From Betaproteobacteria bacterium (GTDB lineage: Bacteria > Desulfobacterota > Desulfovibrionia > Desulfovibrionales > Desulfovibrionaceae): DNA of 10,618 bases. The notes below the pieces were generated by a model. That model did no database searches. It was given only the letters and a program-made list of their open reading frames with translations, and had not been told where the DNA came from. The stretch is from contig WRKB01000283.1 of NCBI GenBank assembly GCA_009778295.1, forward strand, positions 1 to 10,618, written 5' to 3'. Position numbers and translations under genes: made by a program. Shown here piece by piece: positions 1 through 7,422 of the stretch. How positions within the stretch are numbered: the first letter of the stretch is position 1; each line of letters starts with the position of its first letter.

Positions 1-55
1 AACCCTCGGATGACGGGACCAAAACCCGTTGCCTTACCGGCTTGGCGACACCCCA
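1..55 (-). tRNA. tRNA-Gln (anticodon TTG), 3' end cut by window edge
   Basis: Read on the minus strand from 55, the sequence folds as the first three quarters of a tRNA. The acceptor 5' strand is TGGGGTG, the D arm is GCC/GGC around an AAGCCGGTAA loop, and the anticodon stem is ACGGG/CCCGT. The 7-base loop TTTTGGT (plus 18-24) places anticodon TTG at plus 20-22, which reads CAA/CAG glutamine codons. A 5-base variable loop and the start of the T arm (GAGGGTT) follow before the edge; the T-arm 3' half, acceptor 3' strand and CCA are outside. A first base of U is typical of tRNA-Gln. It lies 37 bases after the ispE stop on the same strand. No terminator or clear promoter is visible in that gap, so it is probably cut from the ispE transcript or uses a promoter inside ispE. 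In Pseudomonas a tRNA-Gln sits at the same place, between ispE and prs. Confidence 0.93.
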
Positions 56-92
56 GTACTTGCCTATCAGTTGGAGCGAGAACGTTGCCAGC

Positions 93-947
93 TCAACATA
101 ACGCTGTGTGGCAATATGCCCGCATTCCTTTTCCCCGAAAAAAAACAGCGGCATTTCTCGCGGCGTGTTGATCGCGAAACAGGCCAATCTGACTCGCTCC
201 GCTGCCGCTCATGACAGCCGCTGCCGCGCCTTGCTGGAAAAATTCGTGTTTGATGCGCGCAAGTTCCGGATAGGCCGGAAAAACCGCTTCTTCCAAATCA
301 TTTATGCAGTGGAAACAGAAGTGCATCTCCTTAGCCTCAGATTCCTGCCTTGTCAAGTCATGAGATGCAGAAAAAGGGTGCAGTGCATCCCATGCCGCAT
401 AGGCCCATGACGTTGACACTTTCACTTTGGGGCAGACCAGCACAAGCCAAAAAACCGTCTCTCCCTGCGTACAGGGTTCAAGAATATCGCCTATGCCCCG
501 TACGCGGCAGGGACGATCCTGCAAAAAAAACGGAACATCGGCGCCTACCTGGGTGGCCACGGAGTTCAGCGTTGTCGCATCAAGCGCCTGCGGGGCCACC
601 TTGTTCAAATAACGCAGAAGAACGGCAGCATCGGAACTGCCGCCACCCAGCCCCGCGCCGGAAGGGATGCCTTTTTCCAATCTGAGCGCTATTGGGGGGG
701 AAAAGGAATGTATTTCGGCGTACAGCCCATACGCACGTGTCAGGGTATTATCGCGGGGATCAAGTTCCGGATCGGAACAGCTCAACGCCAAGCCGTCACT
801 TTCACCTGGTGTTATATGCACCAGATCATACGGTTCCGGCAGAGGAAGGAAGAAAGAATCCAGAGTGTGATAGCCCCCCGGCAACACACTCGTGATGCGC
901 AGGGAAAGGTTGATTTTGCAGTTGGCGCGCAGGGTGATTGGGGCCAT
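93..947 (-). CDS. ispE: 4-diphosphocytidyl-2-C-methyl-D-erythritol kinase (IspE)
   Basis: This cytosolic GHMP-family kinase phosphorylates the 2-hydroxyl of CDP-methylerythritol with ATP, a step of the MEP route to isoprenoid precursors. The 284 residues match the E. coli enzyme (283). Visible motifs are the N-terminal KINL segment with the conserved lysine (K11); GGYH (residues 24-27); the glycine-rich ATP loop from P95 to A108 (PSGAGLGGGSSDAA); GADVPFF (135-141) with the catalytic aspartate D137; and the C-terminal GHMP loop MSGSGAS (246-252). One small difference is PGGYH where many homologues have a DGYH-type sequence. The ATG start lies 6 bases after the hslV stop with only a weak GGA upstream, so translation probably depends on coupling to hslV. 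The coding strand holds three long homopolymers: T8 at plus 138-145, T8 at 523-530 and C7 at 694-700. The tRNA-Gln follows. The identification is secure. Confidence 0.96.
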   Translation of the reverse strand: MAPITLRANCKINLSLRITSVLPGGYHTLDSFFLPLPEPYDLVHITPGESDGLALSCSDPELDPRDNTLTRAYGLYAEIHSFSPPIALRLEKGIPSGAGLGGGSSDAAVLLRYLNKVAPQALDATTLNSVATQVGADVPFFLQDRPCRVRGIGDILEPCTQGETVFWLVLVCPKVKVSTSWAYAAWDALHPFSASHDLTRQESEAKEMHFCFHCINDLEEAVFPAYPELARIKHEFFQQGAAAAVMSGSGASQIGLFRDQHAARNAAVFFRGKGMRAYCHTALC

Positions 948-953
948 ATAAAA

Positions 954-1496
954 TTATTCCAAAACCTCGATCGTCAATTTGTCATTTGTGTACACGCAAA
1001 GTTCAGATGCAATGTTCATAGATTCGAGTACGATGCTTTTGGCGTCGAGCGAAGTATGGCGTACAAGCGCCCTTGCGGCAGCCAAGGCATAGGAACCGCC
1101 ACTGCCGATGGCGGCCAGCCCGTCGTCTGGCTCAATTACGTCGCCAGTACCGGAGAGCATCAGCAGGTGTTCCTTATCCGCCAGTAGCAGCATGGCTTCA
1201 AGGCGGCGCAGGTATCTATCCTTACGCCAGTCCTTGGCGAGTTCCACCGAAGCGCGCAGGAGGTTGCCGCGCACCTCGTCCAGTTTGGTCTCGAAACGTT
1301 CAAAAAGTGTGAACGCATCGGCGGTGGCTCCGGCAAAACCTGCCAGTATCTTGTCGTTATACAAGCGGCGAATTTTGCGGGCCGTATGCTTCATGACCAA
1401 TCCCTGGCCGAGTGTCACCTGACCGTCGCCGGCCATGGCTACTGAAGAATCGGCTTTTACAGCCAGTATTGTCGTCGCATGAGTTTCCATAATCAT
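954..1496 (-). CDS. hslV: ATP-dependent protease peptidase subunit HslV (ClpQ)
   Basis: HslV forms the proteolytic double hexamer of the HslUV protease, a cytosolic N-terminal threonine protease related to proteasome beta subunits. The 180-residue length is normal. The start resembles the B. subtilis form: a short propeptide ending HA precedes TTILAV, so Thr8 should become the catalytic N-terminal threonine. Other conserved positions are the AGDGQ motif (D24, equivalent to E. coli D17), K41 in [14 protein letters not shown] (equivalent to K33), [12 protein letters not shown] and the IGSGG loop (130-134). The ATG overlaps the upstream M48 gene stop by four bases (ATGA). An AAGAGG Shine-Dalgarno sequence lies 4 bases before this ATG and 10 bases before a second in-frame ATG at 1490; both starts leave the same mature enzyme. 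The unfoldase partner hslU is on neither side, since the neighbours are the M48 gene and ispE. Co-transcription with rpoH fits a heat-shock protease. Confidence 0.96.
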   Translation of the reverse strand: MIMETHATTILAVKADSSVAMAGDGQVTLGQGLVMKHTARKIRRLYNDKILAGFAGATADAFTLFERFETKLDEVRGNLLRASVELAKDWRKDRYLRRLEAMLLLADKEHLLMLSGTGDVIEPDDGLAAIGSGGSYALAAARALVRHTSLDAKSIVLESMNIASELCVYTNDKLTIEVLE

Positions 1497-2917
1497 AAAA
1501 CCTCTTTCCAGATTTCATTCCTTTCCTTGTAACGTTCCTTAAAGCGATCAAACTGGGTTTGTTCCGCAGGGCTGCGTATGGCGCTCTTGGCCTGACCCAT
1601 GAATTGTTCCGTTTTTTTCCTGTTGTTGCTGAACAAAGCCGCATAGGCGAGGTGAATATATGCTTGGAAAAGCATGTTGGCCTTGCCCAGCGAACGGCCA
1701 TAGAATTCATGCACATCGGCGTCATCGGGGATGTGCCGCAGCACTTCTTGATAATAAGGATGCGCGGCCTGCGGTTTTCCCGTTTCATCCATAAGGCGCG
1801 CATAGTAGAAGCGCGCCATATAATCCCCGGGATCTTTGGCTATAGCGCGCAGCAGCAGTGTGCCTCCCCGGTCCTGATTGCCTTTGCTGTAATGAAAAAT
1901 GCCTGCTTCCCGCAACACAAGCGAATCGTCTGGGGCACATTGTAACGCGGCTTCAAATGCCTTGGCGGCATCTGGGATTTTGCTCTGACGAGTAAGAACC
2001 ATGCCTTCGCCCATACGCGCAAGACAATCCTTGGCCGGACTTTTGGCAAAAGTCTGCAGGGCCATATCCACGTCGCCGTAGCGGGCAAGCAGCAGGGTTT
2101 TTACCCGCTGGAAGCGGCTGTCGTCCTCTTTACGGTTGCGAATGCTCGCGGGCTGCGATGCAATGCGGGCAGTAATGTTGGTGATGCGATCTCCAATATA
2201 CGGGTGAGTGGAAAGATAGGTGGGGATATTTCCCCCCCCGCTCATCCAGCTTTTGCGGCGGAGTTTTTGAAAAGCGTTAACCATTCCGTGGGGGTCGTAG
2301 CCTGCTTTGATGAGATATTGGAAGCCCTGCTGGTCAGCTTCATTTTCATCAATCCGGCTATAATTGAGCATGGCGGACTGGCTTGCTGTCATGGCTCCCA
2401 TTATAGCCGCGCCCCCGGCGCTTCCGCCCAGGGCCACCCCGGCGATGGTCACCAGCAGTGCGCCCAAAGTGAGCATCTGTCCACGTTCAATGCGCGACGC
2501 TACATGATGCTGAGTGACATGGGCCAGTTCATGTGCCAGAACGCCCGCCAGTTCAGATTCTGTTTCAAAATTCATGATCAATCCGGAAAACACATAAACG
2601 TAGCCGCCGGGTATGGCAAAGGCATTGAGTGTGTTGTTGCGGATTACGCCGGTAGTATATTTGAAAGGCTGGGGCGGCAGTGCGGAGAGGAGTTTGTCGA
2701 CAATAGAGCGCACGTATATGCTTACTTCCGGATCATCAATCATGGGCAGTTGTGAGCGAACAAGCACATCGAACTTGCGGCCCATTTCTATCTCATCTTT
2801 GATGCCTACGCCGCCGAAGAAAAGGGAGGCATGCACAGGCCAGGTATCTCCCAAGAGGAGGGTGAGGCCCATCAGGACGCATACAACAACATGTGATGCT
2901 TTTTTTGCGGCTTTCAT
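1493..2917 (-). CDS. Periplasmic M48-family zinc metalloprotease with TPR repeats (BepA-like)
   Basis: The 474-residue product resembles BepA/YfgC (487 residues in E. coli), a periplasmic protease-chaperone that monitors assembly of outer-membrane proteins such as LptD. A signal peptide is visible: basic MKAAKK, a hydrophobic stretch to about residue 23, and a likely cleavage after VHA at 30. There is no lipobox cysteine. The peptidase domain carries zinc motif HELAH (129-133), the third ligand in ENEAD (E193), and the conserved STHP histidine (H238) that plugs or tunes the active site in BepA. A glycine/alanine-rich hydrophobic stretch lies at about 151-178. From about 265 to 440 the sequence is helical with TPR-like motifs, followed by a charged tail. 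The start has an AGGA sequence 8 bases upstream, and 60 bases separate it from cysS. Its stop overlaps hslV. Zinc protease activity is well supported; the BepA role is inferred from architecture and envelope neighbours. Confidence 0.9.
   Translation of the reverse strand: MKAAKKASHVVVCVLMGLTLLLGDTWPVHASLFFGGVGIKDEIEMGRKFDVLVRSQLPMIDDPEVSIYVRSIVDKLLSALPPQPFKYTTGVIRNNTLNAFAIPGGYVYVFSGLIMNFETESELAGVLAHELAHVTQHHVASRIERGQMLTLGALLVTIAGVALGGSAGGAAIMGAMTASQSAMLNYSRIDENEADQQGFQYLIKAGYDPHGMVNAFQKLRRKSWMSGGGNIPTYLSTHPYIGDRITNITARIASQPASIRNRKEDDSRFQRVKTLLLARYGDVDMALQTFAKSPAKDCLARMGEGMVLTRQSKIPDAAKAFEAALQCAPDDSLVLREAGIFHYSKGNQDRGGTLLLRAIAKDPGDYMARFYYARLMDETGKPQAAHPYYQEVLRHIPDDADVHEFYGRSLGKANMLFQAYIHLAYAALFSNNRKKTEQFMGQAKSAIRSPAEQTQFDRFKERYKERNEIWKEVL
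1500..1508 (-). promoter_or_regulatory. Ribosome binding site of hslV
   Basis: The minus strand reads GAAAGAGGT just before the ATGATTATG of hslV. It lies inside the last codons of the upstream protease gene. Its position allows initiation at either of two ATGs (1496 or 1490), with the first closer than usual and the second at the long end of normal spacing. Confidence 0.55.
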
Positions 2918-2977
2918 GGAGATATTCCTGGAGAACCACGCGGTGTGCAGCGTAATTTTTCAAGACAGCGTGTGCCG

Positions 2978-4432
2978 TCAAAGGAGTATGTCCCAGATCT
3001 GCCCTTCTGGAGTGTCCCGTACCTCAACGCCTAACGCGGAGAGTTCGTTGCGCAGGATGTCGGAAGCGGCAAAATCCTTATTTTGCCGGGCAATTTTGCG
3101 GTTTTCAAGCATAGTTTCCACGGTGGATACATCAATGCATTTGCGTACAAGCTGTTGCGCACGCAGAGCCTGGAGGAAACCGTCGGCATCGCTGCCGAAA
3201 AGTCCCAAGATATTATGCCACGTTTTCGCATTGCGGTGGAAAGCGGTGAAAAGTTCCCGCGCGCCTTCGGAAGAGCGTAGTTTACTGTCTTCGAGTACTT
3301 GGCGCATCATGTGTACAAGGGCGAATACATGACCGATGGCGGAGGCGGTGTTAAGGTCGTCTTCCATGGCTTCCGCGAAGGCATCCTCCAGTTGCTTTGC
3401 CCCGACGGCGAACTCATCGGGAAAGGAGGTGTTTTTCCAGAGATTTTTTTCCAGGAGGGCATGGCTTTCCGCAAGCGTCTGGTACACGCGTTTTTGTGCC
3501 TTTTCTGCTTCGTCCATCCTGCCGGAACTATAGTCTACAGGGCTGCGGTAGTGTTTGCTCAACAGGAAGAAGCGCAGGGTTTCCGGGAGATACTGTTTCA
3601 AGATATCGCGGATGGTCGTAAAATTTCCGAGGGATTTCGACATCTTTTCGGAATTTACCTGTACAAAGCCGTTGTGTACCCAGAAACGCGCCATTTGCTG
3701 CGCGCCCGCGGCTTCACTCTGGGCGATTTCGTTTTCGTGATGAGGGAAAATGAGATCAAGGCCGCCGCCGTGGATATCCAGAGGCAGGTAGGGGGCGCTC
3801 ATGGCCGAGCACTCAATGTGCCAACCGGGGCGGCCTTTGCCCCATGGACTTTCCCAGAAGGGTTCGCCGGGTTTGGCAGCCTTCCAGAGAGCGAAGTCGA
3901 GGGGGTCATCCTTTTCCTCGCCAGGAGCGATACGGGACCCTGCCCGGAGTTCATCGGGGCTGCGTCCGGAGAGCTTGCCGTATTTCGGAAAGGCGCGCAC
4001 CCTGAAATACACGTCCCCGGAAGGCGTGACATACGCTTTGTTCCGGCGGATGAGTTCCTCGCACAATCCCTGCATTTCCTTGATATGGTCGGTTGCTTTG
4101 GGCTCGGCATCGGCTCTCGGCACGCCCAGAAGATCCATGTCTTCATGGAAGCGGCGCATATAGGTTTCAGCGACTTCGCGCCAGTCACGCTTGTCGTCAT
4201 TAGCGCGCTTGATGATTTTATCGTCTATATCGGTGAAGTTGCGTGTAAAGAAAACTTCGAGTCCAGTGGAGCGCAGATAGCGCGCCAACACGTCAAAGAC
4301 CAGAGCCGATCTGGCGTGGCCGATATGGCATAGGTCATAGGCCGTGATGCCGCAGACGTACATATGAACTTTGCCAGAGCGCAGAGGAACGAAGTCTTCT
4401 TTTTTGCGGCTCAGGGAATTATACAGTTTCAT
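2978..4432 (-). CDS. cysS: Cysteinyl-tRNA synthetase (CysRS)
   Basis: This cytosolic class I synthetase charges tRNA-Cys with cysteine. From the chosen start it has 484 residues, slightly longer than the E. coli enzyme (461). Visible signatures are MKLYNSL at the N-terminus; the zinc ligands C27 (MYVCG), C208 (WHIECSAM), H231 and E235 (PHHENE); the HIGH box at residues 36-39; the TDIDDKII segment; and KMSKS at 263-267. The C-terminal part is the usual helical anticodon-recognition region, ending with QIWDILL. An in-frame ATG at 4456 would add eight residues (MIAIWTVE), but I prefer the ATG at 4430-4432. It gives the family-typical MKLYN start, sits one base after the rpiB stop (TGAAATG), and has a weak GGACGG upstream, which points to translational coupling. 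All catalytic motifs are intact. Confidence 0.96.
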   Translation of the reverse strand: MKLYNSLSRKKEDFVPLRSGKVHMYVCGITAYDLCHIGHARSALVFDVLARYLRSTGLEVFFTRNFTDIDDKIIKRANDDKRDWREVAETYMRRFHEDMDLLGVPRADAEPKATDHIKEMQGLCEELIRRNKAYVTPSGDVYFRVRAFPKYGKLSGRSPDELRAGSRIAPGEEKDDPLDFALWKAAKPGEPFWESPWGKGRPGWHIECSAMSAPYLPLDIHGGGLDLIFPHHENEIAQSEAAGAQQMARFWVHNGFVQVNSEKMSKSLGNFTTIRDILKQYLPETLRFFLLSKHYRSPVDYSSGRMDEAEKAQKRVYQTLAESHALLEKNLWKNTSFPDEFAVGAKQLEDAFAEAMEDDLNTASAIGHVFALVHMMRQVLEDSKLRSSEGARELFTAFHRNAKTWHNILGLFGSDADGFLQALRAQQLVRKCIDVSTVETMLENRKIARQNKDFAASDILRNELSALGVEVRDTPEGQIWDILL

Positions 4433-4433
4433 T

Positions 4434-4877
4434 TCAACCGTCCAGATTGCAATCAAGCATGGCTAAGCGGCCCTGATGGCGGCCGCCTTCAAATTTGCTT
4501 TGCAAAAAGGTATCCACGATAGCAAGCGCGAGGCCGACGCCGACTATGCGTTCGCCCAGGCAGAGCACGTTAGCGTTATTATGCCGCCGCGAGGTGCTGG
4601 CGAGAAGTTCATTGGTGCATACTGCGGCCCGTATGCCTCTAAAGCGGTTGGCCATCATGGACATGCCGAGTCCTGTGCCGCAGATGAGGATGCCGAGATC
4701 GCCGTGTGCCAGTACCGCCTTGCACAGCGCCTGCGCATATACTGGGTAGTCGCAGCTTTGGATGCTGTTGGCGCCATGGTTCTGTATGGCGTAACCCTGT
4801 GTTGCAAGGTGTTCAATCAGAGTGCTTTTCAAGGCAACTCCGGCATGATCCGATGCGAGGTGGACGGTCTTCAGCAT
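4434..4877 (-). CDS. rpiB: Ribose-5-phosphate isomerase B (RpiB/LacAB family)
   Basis: RpiB interconverts ribose 5-phosphate and ribulose 5-phosphate in the non-oxidative pentose phosphate pathway; it is a cytosolic enzyme unrelated to RpiA. The 147 residues match the E. coli protein (149). Conserved elements are the N-terminal SDHAG (D10, H11), DYP (43-45), the ILICGTGLGMS loop (63-73) with the catalytic cysteine C66, NRFRGIRAA (77-85), RRHNNANVL with H99, and the EGGRH segment (130-134). An AGGGA Shine-Dalgarno sequence lies 6 bases before the ATG. It begins 20 bases after the lolB-like gene and ends one base before cysS. The ribose 5-phosphate it supplies is the substrate of Prs, whose gene often follows ispE-tRNA-Gln in related clusters but would lie outside this window. 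Confidence 0.94.
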   Translation of the reverse strand: MLKTVHLASDHAGVALKSTLIEHLATQGYAIQNHGANSIQSCDYPVYAQALCKAVLAHGDLGILICGTGLGMSMMANRFRGIRAAVCTNELLASTSRRHNNANVLCLGERIVGVGLALAIVDTFLQSKFEGGRHQGRLAMLDCNLDG

Positions 4878-4897
4878 GAGAGATCCCTGTTGTATAT

Positions 4898-5707
4898 TTA
4901 AAAGCGTTGCATTTGGCGTATGGGAAGCATTGGGGTGCCGGGAGGCAGTTTCAGCTCCAGTTGTTCCGGTGTAAATGGCTGATCCATACGTTGGCGCTCC
5001 TTGACCAGCAAGATGGCGTAGCTGCCGTTTTCATGGCGTGCTTCTATCTGTTCCGGGTATGGGAAGGTCTTGTCGTTGTCATAAGTGAAGCTCAGACGCC
5101 AGCCGCCTTTTTTTTCCTTCCAGCTTCGCGGCAGTCCCTGTGAATCCAGTTCCAACAGGCCGCCTGGGGTTCCCTTTTCCGGCAGAATGAGGCTCATCCC
5201 GCCGTTCTGTGCACTACGCGGCTCGTTGGGCGGCGCGAGGCCGAAGACTGCGCCGTAGTCGCCCGCCAACAAGGCCGCGAGGTCGCGCAGGCCGAAAGGA
5301 AGCGGCAGGCCGTAAGCCAGCAGACCCTGCTGCGGACCGTCATGGTAATAGGCGCGGTTTTCCTGCATGGAGTAGACAAGAAAGCGCGAGTCGGTCTGTA
5401 GAATTTTGGCGGCGTTTACGCCTACGCCGGCCCGCACGTCAAGGCGAATGGGGCCGCTGCCGTTTTCCCAGAGCAGTATGATGACCCGGCGTCCGTCGTC
5501 ATTTCCGCCAAAACGCAGGCTGGCTTGCACGCGGGAGGGATGATGATGTTCCTCAGCGCGTTGTGTGGCATATTGCACATAGTTTTTCCAAATGTTTTGG
5601 ACGGCAGCCGGTTCGAGCGGCCTTCCATTCTGCCGCGCAGCACAGGCGTTGAGGAGGAGAACAGACGCAAGGCAGAGTAGAATAGAATAATGCAATGGGG
5701 TTCTCAT
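4898..5707 (-). CDS. Outer-membrane lipoprotein, LolB-like
   Basis: LolB receives lipoproteins from the periplasmic carrier LolA and inserts them in the outer membrane. The 269-residue product has a lipoprotein signal with lipobox LNAC (C22); Ala at +2 predicts outer-membrane sorting by the E. coli rule. The mature part looks like a LolB half-barrel. Strand-like RRVIILLW and IRLDVRAG segments (73-94) are followed by GLPLPFGLRDLAALLAGD (133-150), which resembles the E. coli LolB stretch with MPIPLNSLRQWILGLPGD. Then come GWRLSFTYDN (202-211) and a C-terminal strand pair with PEQIE and AILLVK. The hydrophobic loop that carries Leu68 in E. coli would correspond to about GVGV (94-97). It is longer than E. 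coli LolB (207). The gene overlaps the TPR gene stop by four bases. TPR-lolB-ispE synteny supports the call; an uncharacterised LolB-fold lipoprotein is the alternative. Confidence 0.68.
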   Translation of the reverse strand: MRTPLHYSILLCLASVLLLNACAARQNGRPLEPAAVQNIWKNYVQYATQRAEEHHHPSRVQASLRFGGNDDGRRVIILLWENGSGPIRLDVRAGVGVNAAKILQTDSRFLVYSMQENRAYYHDGPQQGLLAYGLPLPFGLRDLAALLAGDYGAVFGLAPPNEPRSAQNGGMSLILPEKGTPGGLLELDSQGLPRSWKEKKGGWRLSFTYDNDKTFPYPEQIEARHENGSYAILLVKERQRMDQPFTPEQLELKLPPGTPMLPIRQMQRF

Positions 5708-7395
5708 ATTTTCGATAGTCTTTCTCGGATGCTGTCGGCGTTTTTGGGGTTGAGATCAAGCGCTTTGGCGTATCCCTTGCGGGCCTCTTCAACTTTGCCG
5801 AGAGCGGTGGCTATATCACCGTAATGCTCCCAGATGGTTGGGTCTTCGGAACTGTCCATGTCGACAACTTTACTGATGCTTTCCCAAGCAGCGTTGAATT
5901 TGCCGAGCCGATACTGCGCCCAAGCCAGTGAATCCAGTATATAGGCAAGATCAGGCGCCAGATCGACAGCTTTGGTCAAAAGTTCGAGGGCGCGGGAAAG
6001 TTCGCGGTTCTCATCTGCCAGTGTGTAGCCCAGATAATTGAGAGCTTGATAGTATTTGGGATCAGCCCGGGCTATTTTTTCCATGGCGGCAAATGCGGCT
6101 TTTTTATCACCGCGCTCGTCCAGAAGTGAGGCGCGCAGGAAGGCAAGATCCAAATCAGCAGGCCAATTGCGCATACCCGTGTCTGCCAACGCCAAAGCGG
6201 CGTCTAGACGTTCCATGAAGGCAAGGTGGCGGATTTCGAGTTGGAAGAGTTTATGGTCTTCAGGAGCTTTTTCCCGTTCTTGCTTCAAAAAGGCGAGAGC
6301 TTCCTCCTTTTTTCCCAGTGTAGCGAGGAGCTGGACTCTGAGAGGAATGGCGCGTCCATACACGGAGCTGTCCGGAGAAATGTGCTCGATCCAAGCTAGT
6401 GCCTCCTCCGGAGAGTTGTTTGCATCAATGGCGATGCTCGCAAGATAGAGATACACCTCTTCCGGAGGATTGGGATGTTTGCGCAGTTCTTCCAACAGTA
6501 TCTGCGCAGCCTTCCATTGCTTGTTCTCCAAAAAAATGCCCACAGCAGCTAAAATAAAATTTGGGGAATTTGGCCCCTTGCGCGTGTATTCTAGGGCACG
6601 TTCTGTTTCGCCCAAATTCAGGGAGAGGGTCACAAGCCGTAGGAGCAGATCAGGGTTGGTTTCGGAAAGACGCAGAAGTTCATCATAAGCTTGACGAGCG
6701 TTTTTATGGTCTTTGCGCTTTTCATACAGCAGCGCAAGTTCCGCCCACGCCTCGATGAGTTTGGGTTGTTCCTTTACCGCAGCGGTAAAATGTAGCAACG
6801 CGTCGTCCTGTCGTCCCAAGCCGTTTAGCGCGCGCGCGTGATAATATTCGACGAGATAGTTACGGTCTTCTCGCGGTAGCGCCGAAAAAAGTACGTTAGC
6901 CTCTTCAAAGCGTTTGCGCTTCACAAGCAGCAGGGCCAGCTCGATCTTGGCATCCGCCACTTGCGGATGTTTTTCCGCAAAAAGACGCATGTGCTTGACG
7001 GCTTTCTCCGCCTGTCCATATTCAAGCAACGCCTCGGCCATAAGTAAATTCAGATTTGTATCGTCGGGATAAACGGCCAGGGCTTTTTTCAGGATCGGGA
7101 TCGCATGGGGGGATTTACGCCCTATAAGCCAAACCGAACTATCCAGAAAAATTTGTACATTCGGCTCCAGCACGGTGAGTTTGTCTAGCGCTTGCAGCAC
7201 TTGCTCTTCGTTGTTGCCGCGCATGCCCAGATCGAGGAGCAGGTAGTGGTAGCTAATCTGCGCCGGGATGGAGAGCTTCCAGTTTACTTCCCGTGAATCG
7301 CCCTGTGCTTTGGCCCGTGCGGCGCTACCGCCGCAACCGAGCAGGGAGTGGGCGAGGACAAAGGCACAAAGAAAAATAAGGCTGAGGCGTGACAT
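5704..7395 (-). CDS. TPR-repeat lipoprotein
   Basis: The 563-residue product begins with a short lipoprotein signal peptide: MSR, a hydrophobic core, and lipobox LLGC with C21 as the lipidated residue. Gly at +2 and +3 is compatible with outer-membrane sorting. From about residue 45 to the end it is almost wholly helical with successive tetratricopeptide repeats. The clearest are at about 110-145, 183-245, 360-410 and 410-555. The C-terminal block (about 451-550: ALNYLGYTLAD, then LDSLAWAQYRLGKF, then WEHYGDIATALGK) is the best-preserved part and is typical of the large TPR proteins beside lolB in Pseudomonas and relatives. It has no enzymatic motif and probably acts as a protein-binding scaffold at the envelope; its partner is unknown. 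The ATG has an AAGGA Shine-Dalgarno sequence 6 bases upstream and lies 27 bases after rpoH. Its stop overlaps the lolB-like start (ATGA), implying coupled synthesis. Confidence 0.88.
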   Translation of the reverse strand: MSRLSLIFLCAFVLAHSLLGCGGSAARAKAQGDSREVNWKLSIPAQISYHYLLLDLGMRGNNEEQVLQALDKLTVLEPNVQIFLDSSVWLIGRKSPHAIPILKKALAVYPDDTNLNLLMAEALLEYGQAEKAVKHMRLFAEKHPQVADAKIELALLLVKRKRFEEANVLFSALPREDRNYLVEYYHARALNGLGRQDDALLHFTAAVKEQPKLIEAWAELALLYEKRKDHKNARQAYDELLRLSETNPDLLLRLVTLSLNLGETERALEYTRKGPNSPNFILAAVGIFLENKQWKAAQILLEELRKHPNPPEEVYLYLASIAIDANNSPEEALAWIEHISPDSSVYGRAIPLRVQLLATLGKKEEALAFLKQEREKAPEDHKLFQLEIRHLAFMERLDAALALADTGMRNWPADLDLAFLRASLLDERGDKKAAFAAMEKIARADPKYYQALNYLGYTLADENRELSRALELLTKAVDLAPDLAYILDSLAWAQYRLGKFNAAWESISKVVDMDSSEDPTIWEHYGDIATALGKVEEARKGYAKALDLNPKNADSIRERLSKI

Positions 7396-7422
7396 GCGTA
7401 TTCCTTAAAAAAACAGAATCCG

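Noticed and set aside
2918..2977. Possible terminator or promoter in the cysS-M48 gap
   Set aside because: No stem followed by a T-run and no convincing promoter pair is visible; only the M48 ribosome binding site is supported.
3299..4333. A 344-codon plus-strand open frame opposite cysS
   Set aside because: The minus frame carries every CysRS signature. The antisense product has no recognisable motif and no ribosome binding site.
4433..4456. The upstream ATG (4456) as the start of cysS
   Set aside because: It would overlap rpiB by 23 bases and add MIAIWTVE before the family-typical MKLYN start; the ATG one base after the rpiB stop is more natural.
6773..6789. A 17-base odd palindrome (TTTACCGC A GCGGTAAA) within the TPR gene
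   Set aside because: It is well explained by codons for FTAAVK in a TPR helix, is not repeated in the window and lies mid-gene.
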